A DNA stretch of 17,005 bases from Onstottus_A sp036505875 (GCA_036505875.1 DASXSR010000004.1:1-17005); one strand, 5' to 3'; positions 1 through 6,699 are shown, counted from the first letter of the stretch. Numbers and translations: made by a program. The notes: generated from the letters alone by a model not told the origin.

Positions 1-1727
1 GAGGCTGCGTACAACAGCGGCGTCATACCAAACTTGTCAACGTGGTTTACTTTTGCGCCGCGCGCAAGTAGCGCTTGAACAACTCTTCCTTGGTTGGCGA
101 TCGTTGCCCAGCTCAGCATGGAGATTTGATCGTTATCTACCTCGTTTGGATCCGCGCCTTTGCTGATCAAATAATCGATCAAGGCGGGGTCGCCGAGTGA
201 GATCGTGTAATTCAGTGGGCTTATCGAGAATTGCCCCAGAAGCGTCATTCGTTGGTCGACTTTCGCGCCCGCATCCAGGAGCGCGCTGACAGTTTGCACA
301 TCGCCTGCGGCAGCGGCGAAGAAGAGAGCTGAAGCATCATTGCGCACCTCGACGCTTTTGTCGGGAATCACCTTGGCTTCCTTTTTCAGGAGCAAGCGAA
401 CGACTTCGACGTTTCCCCGATACCGAGCCGCAACCATCAATGGAGTTACGCCGGCTGCGGAGCGAGCGTCCACGTCGGCGCCGCGATCGATCAAGAGCTT
501 AACTTTCTCGAGGTCGCGCGCAGCCAGCATCAACGCGCTGGTTCCCTGGGCCGTCTTGGCGTTTGCGTTCATACCGGCGTCGAGAAGTTTCCGAAGTTCT
601 GCTGTGCTTCCGTTGAGCGCGACGTGAATCCATTTCTCTTGAGCAGTCGGAGCAATGTCAGCCAGCGCCGGTTGTTTCGCGATGTCGGTCCGCGAAGGAA
701 CCGCTTCAAGCAGCGCGCTTGCGGCCCAGCTGGTTGCCATAATCGAGATGAACTGATCGTGCTGAAACGGCGGGAATTCGGTATTGACGTAGGGCGGACT
801 CACGGGAGCAGGCGGGTGTAGGCGAGACTTGAGCACCCACGAGCCATCCGATTGCTGGTTGCCAAGCAGGAACCGCAGACCGCGTTGATAAGCTGGGTCG
901 CCCGTTTCAATCGCGCCCACGTCGCGCAAAGCGACAAGCGCCTCGCCAGTCGAGTAAGCATCGCTGCTCAAGCTCGGTAGTTGAGACCACCCGCCATCTT
1001 CACGCTGTTCGGCAATCAGTCGACGCGCGGCTTTCTTCAGAGTGTCTTGATCAGCTCGGGCCCACTTTAAGCCGAAGAGTTGAAACGTTCGGTCCTCTGT
1101 CGTTCGCGGTTGGGCCTTAAGAAACCACTGCCTCGCAAGCCGCAGCCGAGTTTCTCTTTCGACGTTAAACCGTTCGGGCATGTACTGACGCACAGCCTCG
1201 GCGCACACCGCAGTCACCGTGAACAAGCTACTGGACTGCGGCGGTCGGTCGTCAACTGTCGGCCAGCTTCCGTCCGGGAGCTGACGAGAAGCGATGAACT
1301 GAGCTTCGGCGTCGGTCGTCGGGCTTGGGCGGATGCCGGCTCTGCTGGCGGTGGTCAGCGCCCAGCCATCGAACATCACATCGATGTAGTCGTAACCTTG
1401 AACCACGCTGTCCAGGTCTTTCAGAAAAGCGAATGACGTCGCTGTAGTCTCTCGCGCAGCCTTTTCGTCTAGCTGAACGCCGCGCTCACGGGCCAGGCTG
1501 AAAGGAATTTGCGGGAGAAGCTGGTGATGACAGGAGGTGCAAGTCTCCTTCTGGTACCATACCGACTGCGCGCGCTGAATCAGCTTGATCGCTTTCGTTG
1601 CTGCGGTGCGCAGCTCAGCCTCCTCGATCGACTTTAACTTACGGTTTGGTGTTTGAGTTCTTGATTCGGATTGAAGAACGAATGCAAAAATCAGGCTCCC
1701 GAGAATAAATAGCAGCAGGCTTTTCAC
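1..1727 (-). CDS. Exported ankyrin-repeat protein with CxxCH haem motif and QW-like (terpene-cyclase-fold) repeats, partial
   Basis: One uninterrupted reading frame runs from a GTG at 1727 past the left edge, giving 575 residues with the C-terminus missing. The GTG is chosen because GGAGG lies about 8 nt upstream and the first 20 residues form a signal peptide (MKSLLLFILGSLIFAFVL). C63-T-S-C66-H67-H is a CxxCH motif, which in exported proteins usually binds haem c covalently. Three QW-like motifs follow (QLPDGSW 149-155, QREDGGW 241-247, QQSDGSW 291-297), as in the alpha-toroid fold of squalene cyclase and prenyltransferase relatives. No DxDD cyclase acid motif is visible, so it is probably not an active cyclase. 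From about residue 364 to the edge there are ankyrin repeats (for example GVTPLMVAARYRGNVEVVRLLL). It lies 77 nt downstream of egtD. I infer a periplasmic, possibly haem-bearing scaffold; its partner is unknown. Confidence 0.85.
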   Translation of the reverse strand, partial: MKSLLLFILGSLIFAFVLQSESRTQTPNRKLKSIEEAELRTAATKAIKLIQRAQSVWYQKETCTSCHHQLLPQIPFSLARERGVQLDEKAARETTATSFAFLKDLDSVVQGYDYIDVMFDGWALTTASRAGIRPSPTTDAEAQFIASRQLPDGSWPTVDDRPPQSSSLFTVTAVCAEAVRQYMPERFNVERETRLRLARQWFLKAQPRTTEDRTFQLFGLKWARADQDTLKKAARRLIAEQREDGGWSQLPSLSSDAYSTGEALVALRDVGAIETGDPAYQRGLRFLLGNQQSDGSWVLKSRLHPPAPVSPPYVNTEFPPFQHDQFISIMATSWAASALLEAVPSRTDIAKQPALADIAPTAQEKWIHVALNGSTAELRKLLDAGMNANAKTAQGTSALMLAARDLEKVKLLIDRGADVDARSAAGVTPLMVAARYRGNVEVVRLLLKKEAKVIPDKSVEVRNDASALFFAAAAGDVQTVSALLDAGAKVDQRMTLLGQFSISPLNYTISLGDPALIDYLISKGADPNEVDNDQISMLSWATIANQGRVVQALLARGAKVNHVDKFGMTPLLYAA

Positions 1728-1790
1728 CGAGCACCTCCAGCGTCGATTTACGATCAATACCGAGGGAGCATGAAGCGGGCGTGCTTGTCG

Positions 1791-1796
1791 TGTCAA
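1791..1796 (-). promoter_or_regulatory. Possible -35 element for the ankyrin-protein gene
   Basis: The minus strand carries a perfect TTGACA in the 77-nt gap between egtD and the ankyrin gene. The expected -10 position about 17 to 18 nt further on (TCATGC or CATGCT) matches the consensus poorly, so this is only a weak hint that the ankyrin gene has its own promoter. Confidence 0.25.
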
Positions 1797-1804
1797 GTAT
1801 TAGT

Positions 1805-2827
1805 TTAGCGAGCAATCAGAAGGTTGAGGCTGAACTTGTGATCGCGATCGTACCAGGTCTCTTCGAGTGAGAAATCCGTGTCCTGCGCAAGTTCTGACAG
1901 TTGGCTGATATCGTATTTGTAAGAGTTCTCGGTGTGTATCGATTCGCCTTCGTCAAAGCGAATTTCGAGATCGATTCTTCCAACCACAACTGTCTGCGGC
2001 TCGCGGCTGACCAGATGCATCTCGATGCGACCGAGCGATTCGTTGTAAATCGCGCGATGTTCAAACTTCTTGATATCGAAGTTGCCGTCCAGCTCCCGGT
2101 TGATTCTCAGGAGCAGATTCAGATTGAATGCGGCGGTGACTCCGAGGGCGTCGTCGTAAGCCGGCACGAGCACCGAGCGCTCCTTTTTTAGGTCCGCGCC
2201 GAGAAGAAAAGCATCGCCCGGATGGAGAAGCTTTCGAATCTGTCGCAACAGCGTGTTTGATTCAGCGCGATCAAGGTTGCCAATGCTGGATCCCAGAAAA
2301 AGCACCATACTCTTAAAGTCGGCTTTATGCTTTGTCGTTGTGTGATCGGAAATCCACTGAAGGCCATTAATGTAATCGGTCGAATAACCTGTGATTCGGA
2401 GCTCTGGATAGTCCTGCAGGAGAATCTCCAAACTGCGCTCGAGCGCCGCACCGGACAGGTCGACGGGCAAGTAATGGAGTTCAGCTTGCCGACGTAGTAT
2501 CGATTCAATAAAGAAGCGGCTCTTCTCGGATGCGCCGCTTCCAAGCTCTATGAGACGAATGTTCTGCGGACCCGCTTCCGCTATTCGAGCGACTATTTCA
2601 TCGGCGCGCGCGCTCAGTATTTCAGTTTCGGCGCGAGTGAGATAATACTCTGGCAAGCAGCATATGGCTTCGAACAGATGCGAGCCAAGTTCGTCGTAGA
2701 AATGTTTCGGAGGCAAGGTCTTCGGATTCGAACTGAGCCCGCTTCGAACGTCGCGAGCAAACGAGTCCGATTCGCTCTCGGGAATGCGACTGTGGATGAT
2801 TAAACGATCGGGCGATGTTGTTCTCAT
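1805..2827 (-). CDS. egtD: L-histidine N-alpha-methyltransferase (ergothioneine biosynthesis)
   Basis: EgtD transfers three methyl groups from S-adenosylmethionine to the alpha-amino group of histidine to give hercynine, the first step of ergothioneine synthesis in the cytoplasm. The 340-residue length is close to the family's usual 320 or so. Family motifs appear in order: LPEYYLTRAE (58-67), the SAM-binding ELGSGASEKSR (94-104), FLGSSIGN (177-184, with the substrate-contacting Asn), AYDD..GVTAAFN.N (223-237), and RIEMHL...HTENSYKY (267-305). E300 and S302 correspond to the histidine-binding Glu and Ser of the mycobacterial enzyme. No EgtB sulfoxide synthase is adjacent, so later steps must be encoded elsewhere if the pathway is complete. 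The start has no clear ribosome-binding site. It is divergent from tRNA-His. Confidence 0.9.
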   Translation of the reverse strand: MRTTSPDRLIIHSRIPESESDSFARDVRSGLSSNPKTLPPKHFYDELGSHLFEAICCLPEYYLTRAETEILSARADEIVARIAEAGPQNIRLIELGSGASEKSRFFIESILRRQAELHYLPVDLSGAALERSLEILLQDYPELRITGYSTDYINGLQWISDHTTTKHKADFKSMVLFLGSSIGNLDRAESNTLLRQIRKLLHPGDAFLLGADLKKERSVLVPAYDDALGVTAAFNLNLLLRINRELDGNFDIKKFEHRAIYNESLGRIEMHLVSREPQTVVVGRIDLEIRFDEGESIHTENSYKYDISQLSELAQDTDFSLEETWYDRDHKFSLNLLIAR

Positions 2828-2897
2828 TATGTTGCTGGAATTCGTCTACAATCGATGATAATCTCACGGGAGTAATCAACCCGACAAGATGCGCGCG

Positions 2898-2926
2898 TTG
2901 ACTGTGGTGGGGTCAGTTTCTATAAT
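2898..2926 (+). promoter_or_regulatory. Consensus sigma70-type promoter of tRNA-His
   Basis: TTGACT (2898-2903) is separated by 17 nt from a perfect TATAAT (2921-2926). The tRNA body begins 20 nt after the -10 box. The match and spacing are what a strongly expressed stable-RNA gene would have, and no other gene is in position to use it. Confidence 0.85.
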
Positions 2927-2946
2927 CGTACTCGCAGTTTGAGAGT

Positions 2947-3023
2947 GCTGCCGTAGCTCAGTTGGCTAGAGCGCCTGACTGTGGATCAGGAGGTCAAGGG
3001 TTCGAGTCCCTTCGGCAGTACCA
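2947..3023 (+). tRNA. tRNA-His(GTG), CCA encoded, without templated G-1 and with A73
   Basis: The sequence folds as a full cloverleaf: acceptor GCTGCCG (2947-2953) with CGGCAGT (3013-3019); D-stem GCTC/GAGC; anticodon stem CCTGA/TCAGG around loop CTGTGGA with anticodon GTG (2981-2983); variable AGGTC; T-stem AAGGG/CCCTT around TTCGAGT; then A73 and CCA (3021-3023). Bacterial tRNA-His normally has a templated G-1 paired with C73. Here -1 is T (2946), the discriminator is A (3020), and the first acceptor pair is G1-U72. A73 without G-1 is known for one alphaproteobacterial clade with a divergent histidyl-tRNA synthetase, but the surrounding genes do not look alphaproteobacterial. The promoter directly upstream argues that the gene is active. 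Confidence 0.93.
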
Positions 3024-3233
3024 CCTAGCCAACCCGACGCACCTTTTCCCGTATCGGAAGCGTACTTGCGATTCCCGTCGTCGAGCGCGGTACGGAGTGC
3101 TCGCGGACAGGATCGTACTCAAACGAGACTAACCGTTTTTTCATGCGAATAGTGATTTTGCCCACGCATTCAAATCTGGCGGTCGGATCACACTCAGAAG
3201 CCTCAGGCTCTCGCGAGTCCGAGGGAATAGAAT
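3024..3233. other. Gene-free stretch after tRNA-His
   Basis: Nothing is recognised between the tRNA 3' end and the dinB-like relic. A minus-strand frame of 86 codons (3025-3285) has no ribosome-binding site, no recognisable domain and overlaps the relic in another frame. There is no clear terminator hairpin with a T-tract after the tRNA and no integrase. The stretch may be degraded coding DNA. Confidence 0.5.
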
Positions 3234-3404
3234 TCACCTTAGGCCGCCAGAAGACAGCCTGCTGACGTTGCGACGCAGCGACCATCGGTTAGCGCCTGGC
3301 CGCCAGTTGAATTGGATATCACTTAAGCCTGCAAGGAGATCTTGAGCATCAAGCTCGATCGCCTGAAACTGCTGATGATAGTTCTGCAGATCGGCAACTA
3401 ACAT
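3234..3404 (-). pseudogene. N-terminal relic of a DinB-like (four-helix, DinB superfamily) gene
   Basis: Reading from an ATG at 3404, the first 42 residues resemble the start of small DinB-superfamily proteins: helix 1 DLQNYHQQFQAIELDAQDL, then LAGLSDIQFNWRPGANRWS. The 'GLS..QFNWRP....RWS' pattern is the family's usual entry into helix 2. Right after RWS (about 3279) the expected 'I..CL.HL' metal-site helix is absent; unrelated residues follow and a TGA stops the frame at 3234-3236, giving 56 residues instead of roughly 150 to 180. The metal-binding histidines are therefore lost and the product cannot be a working DinB protein. The assignment rests on pattern memory, not a search. It lies 45 nt downstream of the exported protein gene at 3449-4609. 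Confidence 0.6.
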
Positions 3405-3448
3405 AAATCAAAGTCATTATGCACTAATCACATTGATGTGTTCAGCCG

Positions 3449-4609
3449 TCAACTGTTTGGCCTGACATATTGAAACGGGTAGGTTGTGCAGCCATCCTTC
3501 TTAACATTTATTGTGACCCTCTCACCTGGCTTTATCTTCTTATTCGCCTTTTTGACAATTAGAACTTCCTGAGCAAAAAAACGATCATATACAACTCCAC
3601 CATATCTCGTCTTTTGAGGCTCCCCATTGATTAATACGATTGACGGCTGGCCCAGGAAATAGCCGATAACGTACAGCTCCCTCTCTTCGAGAAACACACT
3701 ATTGATTCCAGGATCAGGAAGGTCTGCAATGAACGGTGCAAAACTTAGAAGGTAGTTTGCTGTGTTAGAACTGCAATTCTCAACCGCGATGAAATAAGTC
3801 CTTACTCCTGCTGCAGGAGAACCAGAACTGCTCTGAAAAAACAACCCGCCGAGCGTTGATGAATCTGATGCAAAATCAGCTACCACCTTTCCATTCTCAA
3901 CCGCCACTCGCTGGCCGAGACGGGCATACAACTTTAGAGGCCGATCGCCACGCAGCGAGACCCCCCAGCCGGTCGCCGAGCTGCAATAGACACTGTCAGC
4001 AAGCGAGATGGTGTACTGTGTTCGACCGAGCGAACAAGTATCAGCCTCCGGTATTGGTATCGAGCCGAGTTCCAGCTTATCGAAAATGTCGGCATTGTAG
4101 GGTGGAAACGATAGGTCCACCGTGTCGGCGGTTGGAGGGCCAACCAGGTTAGCTATTACCGTGAAGTTTACTGCTCGTGGAGAGTAGTTCCTCACCGCTA
4201 TGTAGTAAGTTGCTGCATCAATCGGTAGATTCCGCGGAAGGCTGAACGTCCCTACCACAAGTGGTCCAAAGTCAGCCACAACCTTGTTATCTTCGATTGT
4301 GACTGGAAGGTTTCGGCGCACGAAGAAGTTCATCGGATAGTCGGGATGAAATTCCAGCACTAACTTAACGCCTCCGCCGGGATACTGAACCGTGTATTGC
4401 GTTTCGCCCAGAGTGATTTTGCCTGTGCCGTCAGCAACCGGTAAGGACCCGGCCCTTGGCACCCCGGGAGTTAACTGTTCAGTTACGACCTGAGCGACTT
4501 CCGCAGTATTCGTATTGAGCGAGAGATTGTCAGAATGTACTTCCGGAGAGATGCTTCCGCACAAGATCAGTGCCATTAGGAAGGCATGATATAGGCACCT
4601 TTTTCTCAT
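3449..4609 (-). CDS. Exported protein with two tandem beta-sandwich repeats and a C-terminal IPT/TIG-like domain
   Basis: The 386-residue product starts with a signal peptide (residues 1-26, cleavage probably near VHS-DN). Two homologous units of about 110 residues follow, near 45-156 and 178-290. They share 'TQYTV/TQYTI', 'MNFFVRRN/LKLYARLG', 'VTIEDNKVVADF/VAVENGKVVADF' and 'TYYIAVRN/TYFIAVEN'. That pattern recalls bacterial pre-peptidase C-terminal (PPC) domains, which are non-catalytic. Residues 300-384 (DPGINSVFLEERELYVIGYF...YPFQYVRP) look like an IPT/TIG immunoglobulin-like fold. No catalytic motif is visible; an adhesion or carbohydrate-binding role is only a guess. Base composition is clearly more AT-rich than in neighbouring genes (sampled 60-nt lines near the 3' end are about 35 to 43% G+C), which suggests acquisition. 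The gene sits between two gene relics. Confidence 0.8.
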   Translation of the reverse strand: MRKRCLYHAFLMALILCGSISPEVHSDNLSLNTNTAEVAQVVTEQLTPGVPRAGSLPVADGTGKITLGETQYTVQYPGGGVKLVLEFHPDYPMNFFVRRNLPVTIEDNKVVADFGPLVVGTFSLPRNLPIDAATYYIAVRNYSPRAVNFTVIANLVGPPTADTVDLSFPPYNADIFDKLELGSIPIPEADTCSLGRTQYTISLADSVYCSSATGWGVSLRGDRPLKLYARLGQRVAVENGKVVADFASDSSTLGGLFFQSSSGSPAAGVRTYFIAVENCSSNTANYLLSFAPFIADLPDPGINSVFLEERELYVIGYFLGQPSIVLINGEPQKTRYGGVVYDRFFAQEVLIVKKANKKIKPGERVTINVKKDGCTTYPFQYVRPNS

Positions 4610-4645
4610 TTGCTTTGTTCCGCCGACGCCAACGGCATCGCACTA

Positions 4646-4840
4646 TTAACAAGAACCGCGCTGCGGCGTCCGAATGAAACCCATTATACAGACTTCATCT
4701 TCTAAGCAACAGTTCAATTCCCTGTCCGAAACGTAATCATTATCCTTATATCGTCGATGACATTCAATAAACGTTTTGTTGAGTGGTCCAGCTGCCCGAT
4801 TGGACAAGTCAATCTCTGTCCATGTCCTCGTGTCATACAT
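4646..4840 (-). CDS. Small Cys-rich hypothetical ORF (64 aa)
   Basis: From an ATG at 4840, preceded by GGGAG with 6-nt spacing, a frame encodes 64 residues beginning MYDTRTWTEIDLSNRAAGP and ending in a TAA 36 nt upstream of the exported-protein gene. It has five cysteines (FIEC, NCC, VC, GSC) and no signal peptide. I recognise no family. The frame stays open upstream into the mmsA relic to 4930, but that extension is a shadow of the relic read in the wrong frame. It could be a real small gene co-transcribed with the gene at 3449-4609, or the tail of a truncated larger gene whose 5' part was lost at the junction near 4870. The AT-rich composition matches the downstream gene and not the relic. 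Confidence 0.35.
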   Translation of the reverse strand: MYDTRTWTEIDLSNRAAGPLNKTFIECHRRYKDNDYVSDRELNCCLEDEVCIMGFIRTPQRGSC

Positions 4841-4869
4841 GCTATACTCCCAGGAATTCTCGCAGCCCC

Positions 4870-5105
4870 CAGGAGTTGCTTCAGCTTGAACAGGTATTGA
4901 ATACGTTCTTCGAGAGGCGTGCGACGCCATTCGGGGAGAGCAGCAGAAGCGGTCTCAACCGCGGCGCTCACGTCACCTTCACCGCCTAGCGGCACTCGGC
5001 CAAGCTACTCAGCCGTGGCCGGTTGTTCATCTCTAAAGACTCGCTCGCCTATGACCGGCGCCACTCGCCGTTGATGTAGTTACGTAACTGACCATTTGTC
5101 GACAT
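4870..5105 (-). pseudogene. mmsA: Decayed N-terminal relic of methylmalonate-semialdehyde dehydrogenase (mmsA-like)
   Basis: Starting at the ATG at 5105, which has GAGG about 10 nt upstream, the text reads MSTNGQLRNYINGEWRRS, then a TAG (5049-5051), then ASESLEMNN. A 1-nt deletion then shifts the frame. In the new frame it reads NPATAE, a second TAG (5005-5007), then LGRVPLGGEGDVSAAVETAS and ALPEWRRTPLEERIQYLFKLKQLL. This is the N-terminus of CoA-acylating methylmalonate-semialdehyde dehydrogenase (aldehyde dehydrogenase family; valine and inositol catabolism), normally about 490 residues. Homology stops at about 4870 and the cofactor-binding and catalytic Cys regions are absent. Two stops, one frameshift and the truncation make it a pseudogene. 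The start is only 5 nt after the stop of the gene at 5111-5641. Confidence 0.85.
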
Positions 5106-5110
5106 CGGTT

Positions 5111-5641
5111 CTACCTCTTTCCTGCGGCCTTACTAAACGGCGCTTTGGACAGCAACCGCAGGCGTTTGCCGTCCCAAGCGTAACGATAGACGCCCTCGTT
5201 CTTTTCGTTGGGCGCGCCGCTGATGATCAACAGCCTGCTGTCGATGCGAAACTGCAAAGGCTCGTCGGGCTCCCCGGATTGGCCTTGGACGAGCGCGCGA
5301 GGTCCGACGTAGAAAGTCGGCATGAAAACCGCGCCGCTCTTCGCGTCGACTACCGCGAACTGCACACAGCCCGCGCCGCAGCCCCATTGAACGATCGTGT
5401 AGTGCCCTGCGAAATTCGGTCCCTCGCGTGCGCCTTCTCTGATTGCAGTTCGGTAGCGTCTCGCTTCACGGGTCGCAAGCCTGACCGGCGCGGGCTTGTC
5501 TTTGAAGCGCTCGGCTGACGACACGGCGAAGTCTTCAAAGCTTGCTGTCTCGCCTCGCTGCGTTTTCTGCGGTTTAGCAGCAAACCCATCGACAATCACA
5601 ACCAAAGACAGCGTTAAGAGAGCGATAACGGGCCTGATCAT
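5111..5641 (-). CDS. Exported conserved hypothetical protein (GHYTIVQWGCGAGC motif)
   Basis: The frame is open from 5683, but the ATG at 5641 is preferred because it starts directly with a signal peptide (MIRPVIALLTLSLVVIVDGFAA), giving 176 residues. Its core, GPNFAGHYTIVQWGCGAGC followed by VQFAVVDAKSGAVF, is a motif I have seen in uncharacterised exported proteins; the paired cysteines could form a disulfide. The following GPRAL...FRIDSRLLIISGAPNEKNEGVYRYAWDGKRLRLL reads like repeated beta strands of a small extracytoplasmic beta protein. A TATGAT box on the minus strand (5659-5654) lies just upstream of this start without a good -35 partner. The mmsA relic begins 5 nt after its stop, so the two once formed a transcription unit. 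Function unknown. Confidence 0.7.
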   Translation of the reverse strand: MIRPVIALLTLSLVVIVDGFAAKPQKTQRGETASFEDFAVSSAERFKDKPAPVRLATREARRYRTAIREGAREGPNFAGHYTIVQWGCGAGCVQFAVVDAKSGAVFMPTFYVGPRALVQGQSGEPDEPLQFRIDSRLLIISGAPNEKNEGVYRYAWDGKRLRLLSKAPFSKAAGKR

Positions 5642-5732
5642 TAGTCCAGCGCTATCATAAATGCTTTCAGTGTCGTACGCCAATCGTTCAACTGACGGGA
5701 CGTCCTAGCGATTGATGGACTAATACTAATTA

Positions 5733-5761
5733 TTGACAACCCAGCACCTCGACCTTACACT
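5733..5761 (+). promoter_or_regulatory. Probable sigma70-type promoter of the lytic transglycosylase gene
   Basis: A perfect TTGACA (5733-5738) is followed after 17 nt by TACACT (5756-5761, four of six consensus bases). Transcription would start near 5768, about 105 nt before the ATG at 5873. The region separates two divergent genes. Confidence 0.6.
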
Positions 5762-5872
5762 GGACAGGACTCATCAAACAGAGTCTAAGCAGCAATTCCG
5801 GTCCCCGACGTCCCCGTGGGTTTCACGTTACCGATCAGCTCAGAGCCTCATTTCTCTGATAGCGGAGGACGA

Positions 5873-6682
5873 ATGAGAACACCCGGCATGATGGTGGCTG
5901 CAGGCTTCGCCGCCTTACTGACTGTCCTCGCCGGCGACGTGCGGGCTCAGCAAGCGAGTTTGCATGTGGATGGCGATCCGGACAGCGAGCAGCTCCAACG
6001 AACTCCCACTCTTATCGTTCGCGAAATGGTCAGGCCTTCTCCCGTTGCCGACGGATCCTCGTTAAGGACGCAGGGCGCGCCGTCAAAAACCGCGGCTTCA
6101 AAAACGACCGCCGCAGGCGCGCTTCCCGTGGTCTCAACTGCGCAACCACTAGTTCTGCCGCCTGTCTCAAACTCGAACAGCGAGCGGATAAGCACCGGCA
6201 ATCCGAAATATGACGAGTTGATAGCGTCATCAGCCGCGCGCAACGGCGTGGACCCCAACTTGATCGTGGCGGTGATGCGCCAGGAGTCTGGTTTCAATCC
6301 TCGGGCGCGATCTTACAGAGGCGCCACGGGATTGATGCAGCTTATTCCGGCGACCGCTCAGCGGTTCGGCGTGACAAATATCCTCGACCCCGCGCAGAAT
6401 ATCGAAGGCGGGGCCAAGTATCTGCGCTTTCTGCTGGACACCTTCGACGGCGATGTGAACCTCGCGCTAGCAGGTTATAATGCTGGTGAGAACGCGGTGG
6501 TCAATTCAGGCTATCGGATTCCGAGATATCGCGAGACGCAGAATTATGTTCGAAGTATTTCATCGCGCTACGACGCAGGAAAGAAGGTCGTCAAAACTGG
6601 TGGCTCGGCTCCGGCGGCCGCTCCTTCGGCGGCGGTCTTCTCAGGCGGCGTCGCGAGCAGCCGGCTGTCGAACAACTACTAG
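5873..6682 (+). CDS. Exported lytic transglycosylase (SLT/LysM-less, Slt70-type catalytic domain)
   Basis: Lytic transglycosylases cleave the MurNAc-GlcNAc bond of peptidoglycan, forming 1,6-anhydro-MurNAc ends, in the periplasm. The ATG at 5873 is chosen over an upstream in-frame start at 5816 because GGAGG sits 4 nt before it and a signal peptide follows at once (residues 1-25, ending VRA-QQ). The product is 269 residues. After a Pro/Ser/Ala-rich linker (30-110), the SLT domain spans about 112-235: AARNGVDPNLIVAVMRQESG with catalytic E138, GATGLMQLIPATA (151-163), GGAKYLRFLL, ALAGYNAGENAV (198-209) and IPRYRETQNYV. All usual motifs are present, so it is probably active. The C-terminal tail is Ala/Ser-rich. 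It is the first gene of the plus-strand envelope block. Confidence 0.92.
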   Translation: MRTPGMMVAAGFAALLTVLAGDVRAQQASLHVDGDPDSEQLQRTPTLIVREMVRPSPVADGSSLRTQGAPSKTAASKTTAAGALPVVSTAQPLVLPPVSNSNSERISTGNPKYDELIASSAARNGVDPNLIVAVMRQESGFNPRARSYRGATGLMQLIPATAQRFGVTNILDPAQNIEGGAKYLRFLLDTFDGDVNLALAGYNAGENAVVNSGYRIPRYRETQNYVRSISSRYDAGKKVVKTGGSAPAAAPSAAVFSGGVASSRLSNNY

Positions 6683-6699
6683 GCGCTGAGTCTCAAGTC

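Noticed and set aside
340..1436. Plus-strand frames opposite the ankyrin gene
   Set aside because: They are antisense shadows of a continuous minus-strand frame with clear domains.
2998..3023. tRNA-His 3' end as a proven attachment site
   Set aside because: No integrase and no duplicate of the tRNA 3' end was seen in the window; the scar remains only suggestive.
3025..3285. Minus-strand 86-codon frame after tRNA-His as a gene
   Set aside because: It has no ribosome-binding site or recognisable motif and overlaps the DinB-like relic in another frame.
4714..4995. A 93-codon frame starting PLGGEGDV as an intact gene
   Set aside because: Only its first 42 residues are mmsA-like; the rest is out-of-frame sequence beyond the junction and it lacks the family's catalytic part.
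5005..5051. The two in-frame TAG codons as pyrrolysine or readthrough signals
   Set aside because: They come with a 1-nt deletion and a truncated gene, so simple decay explains them.
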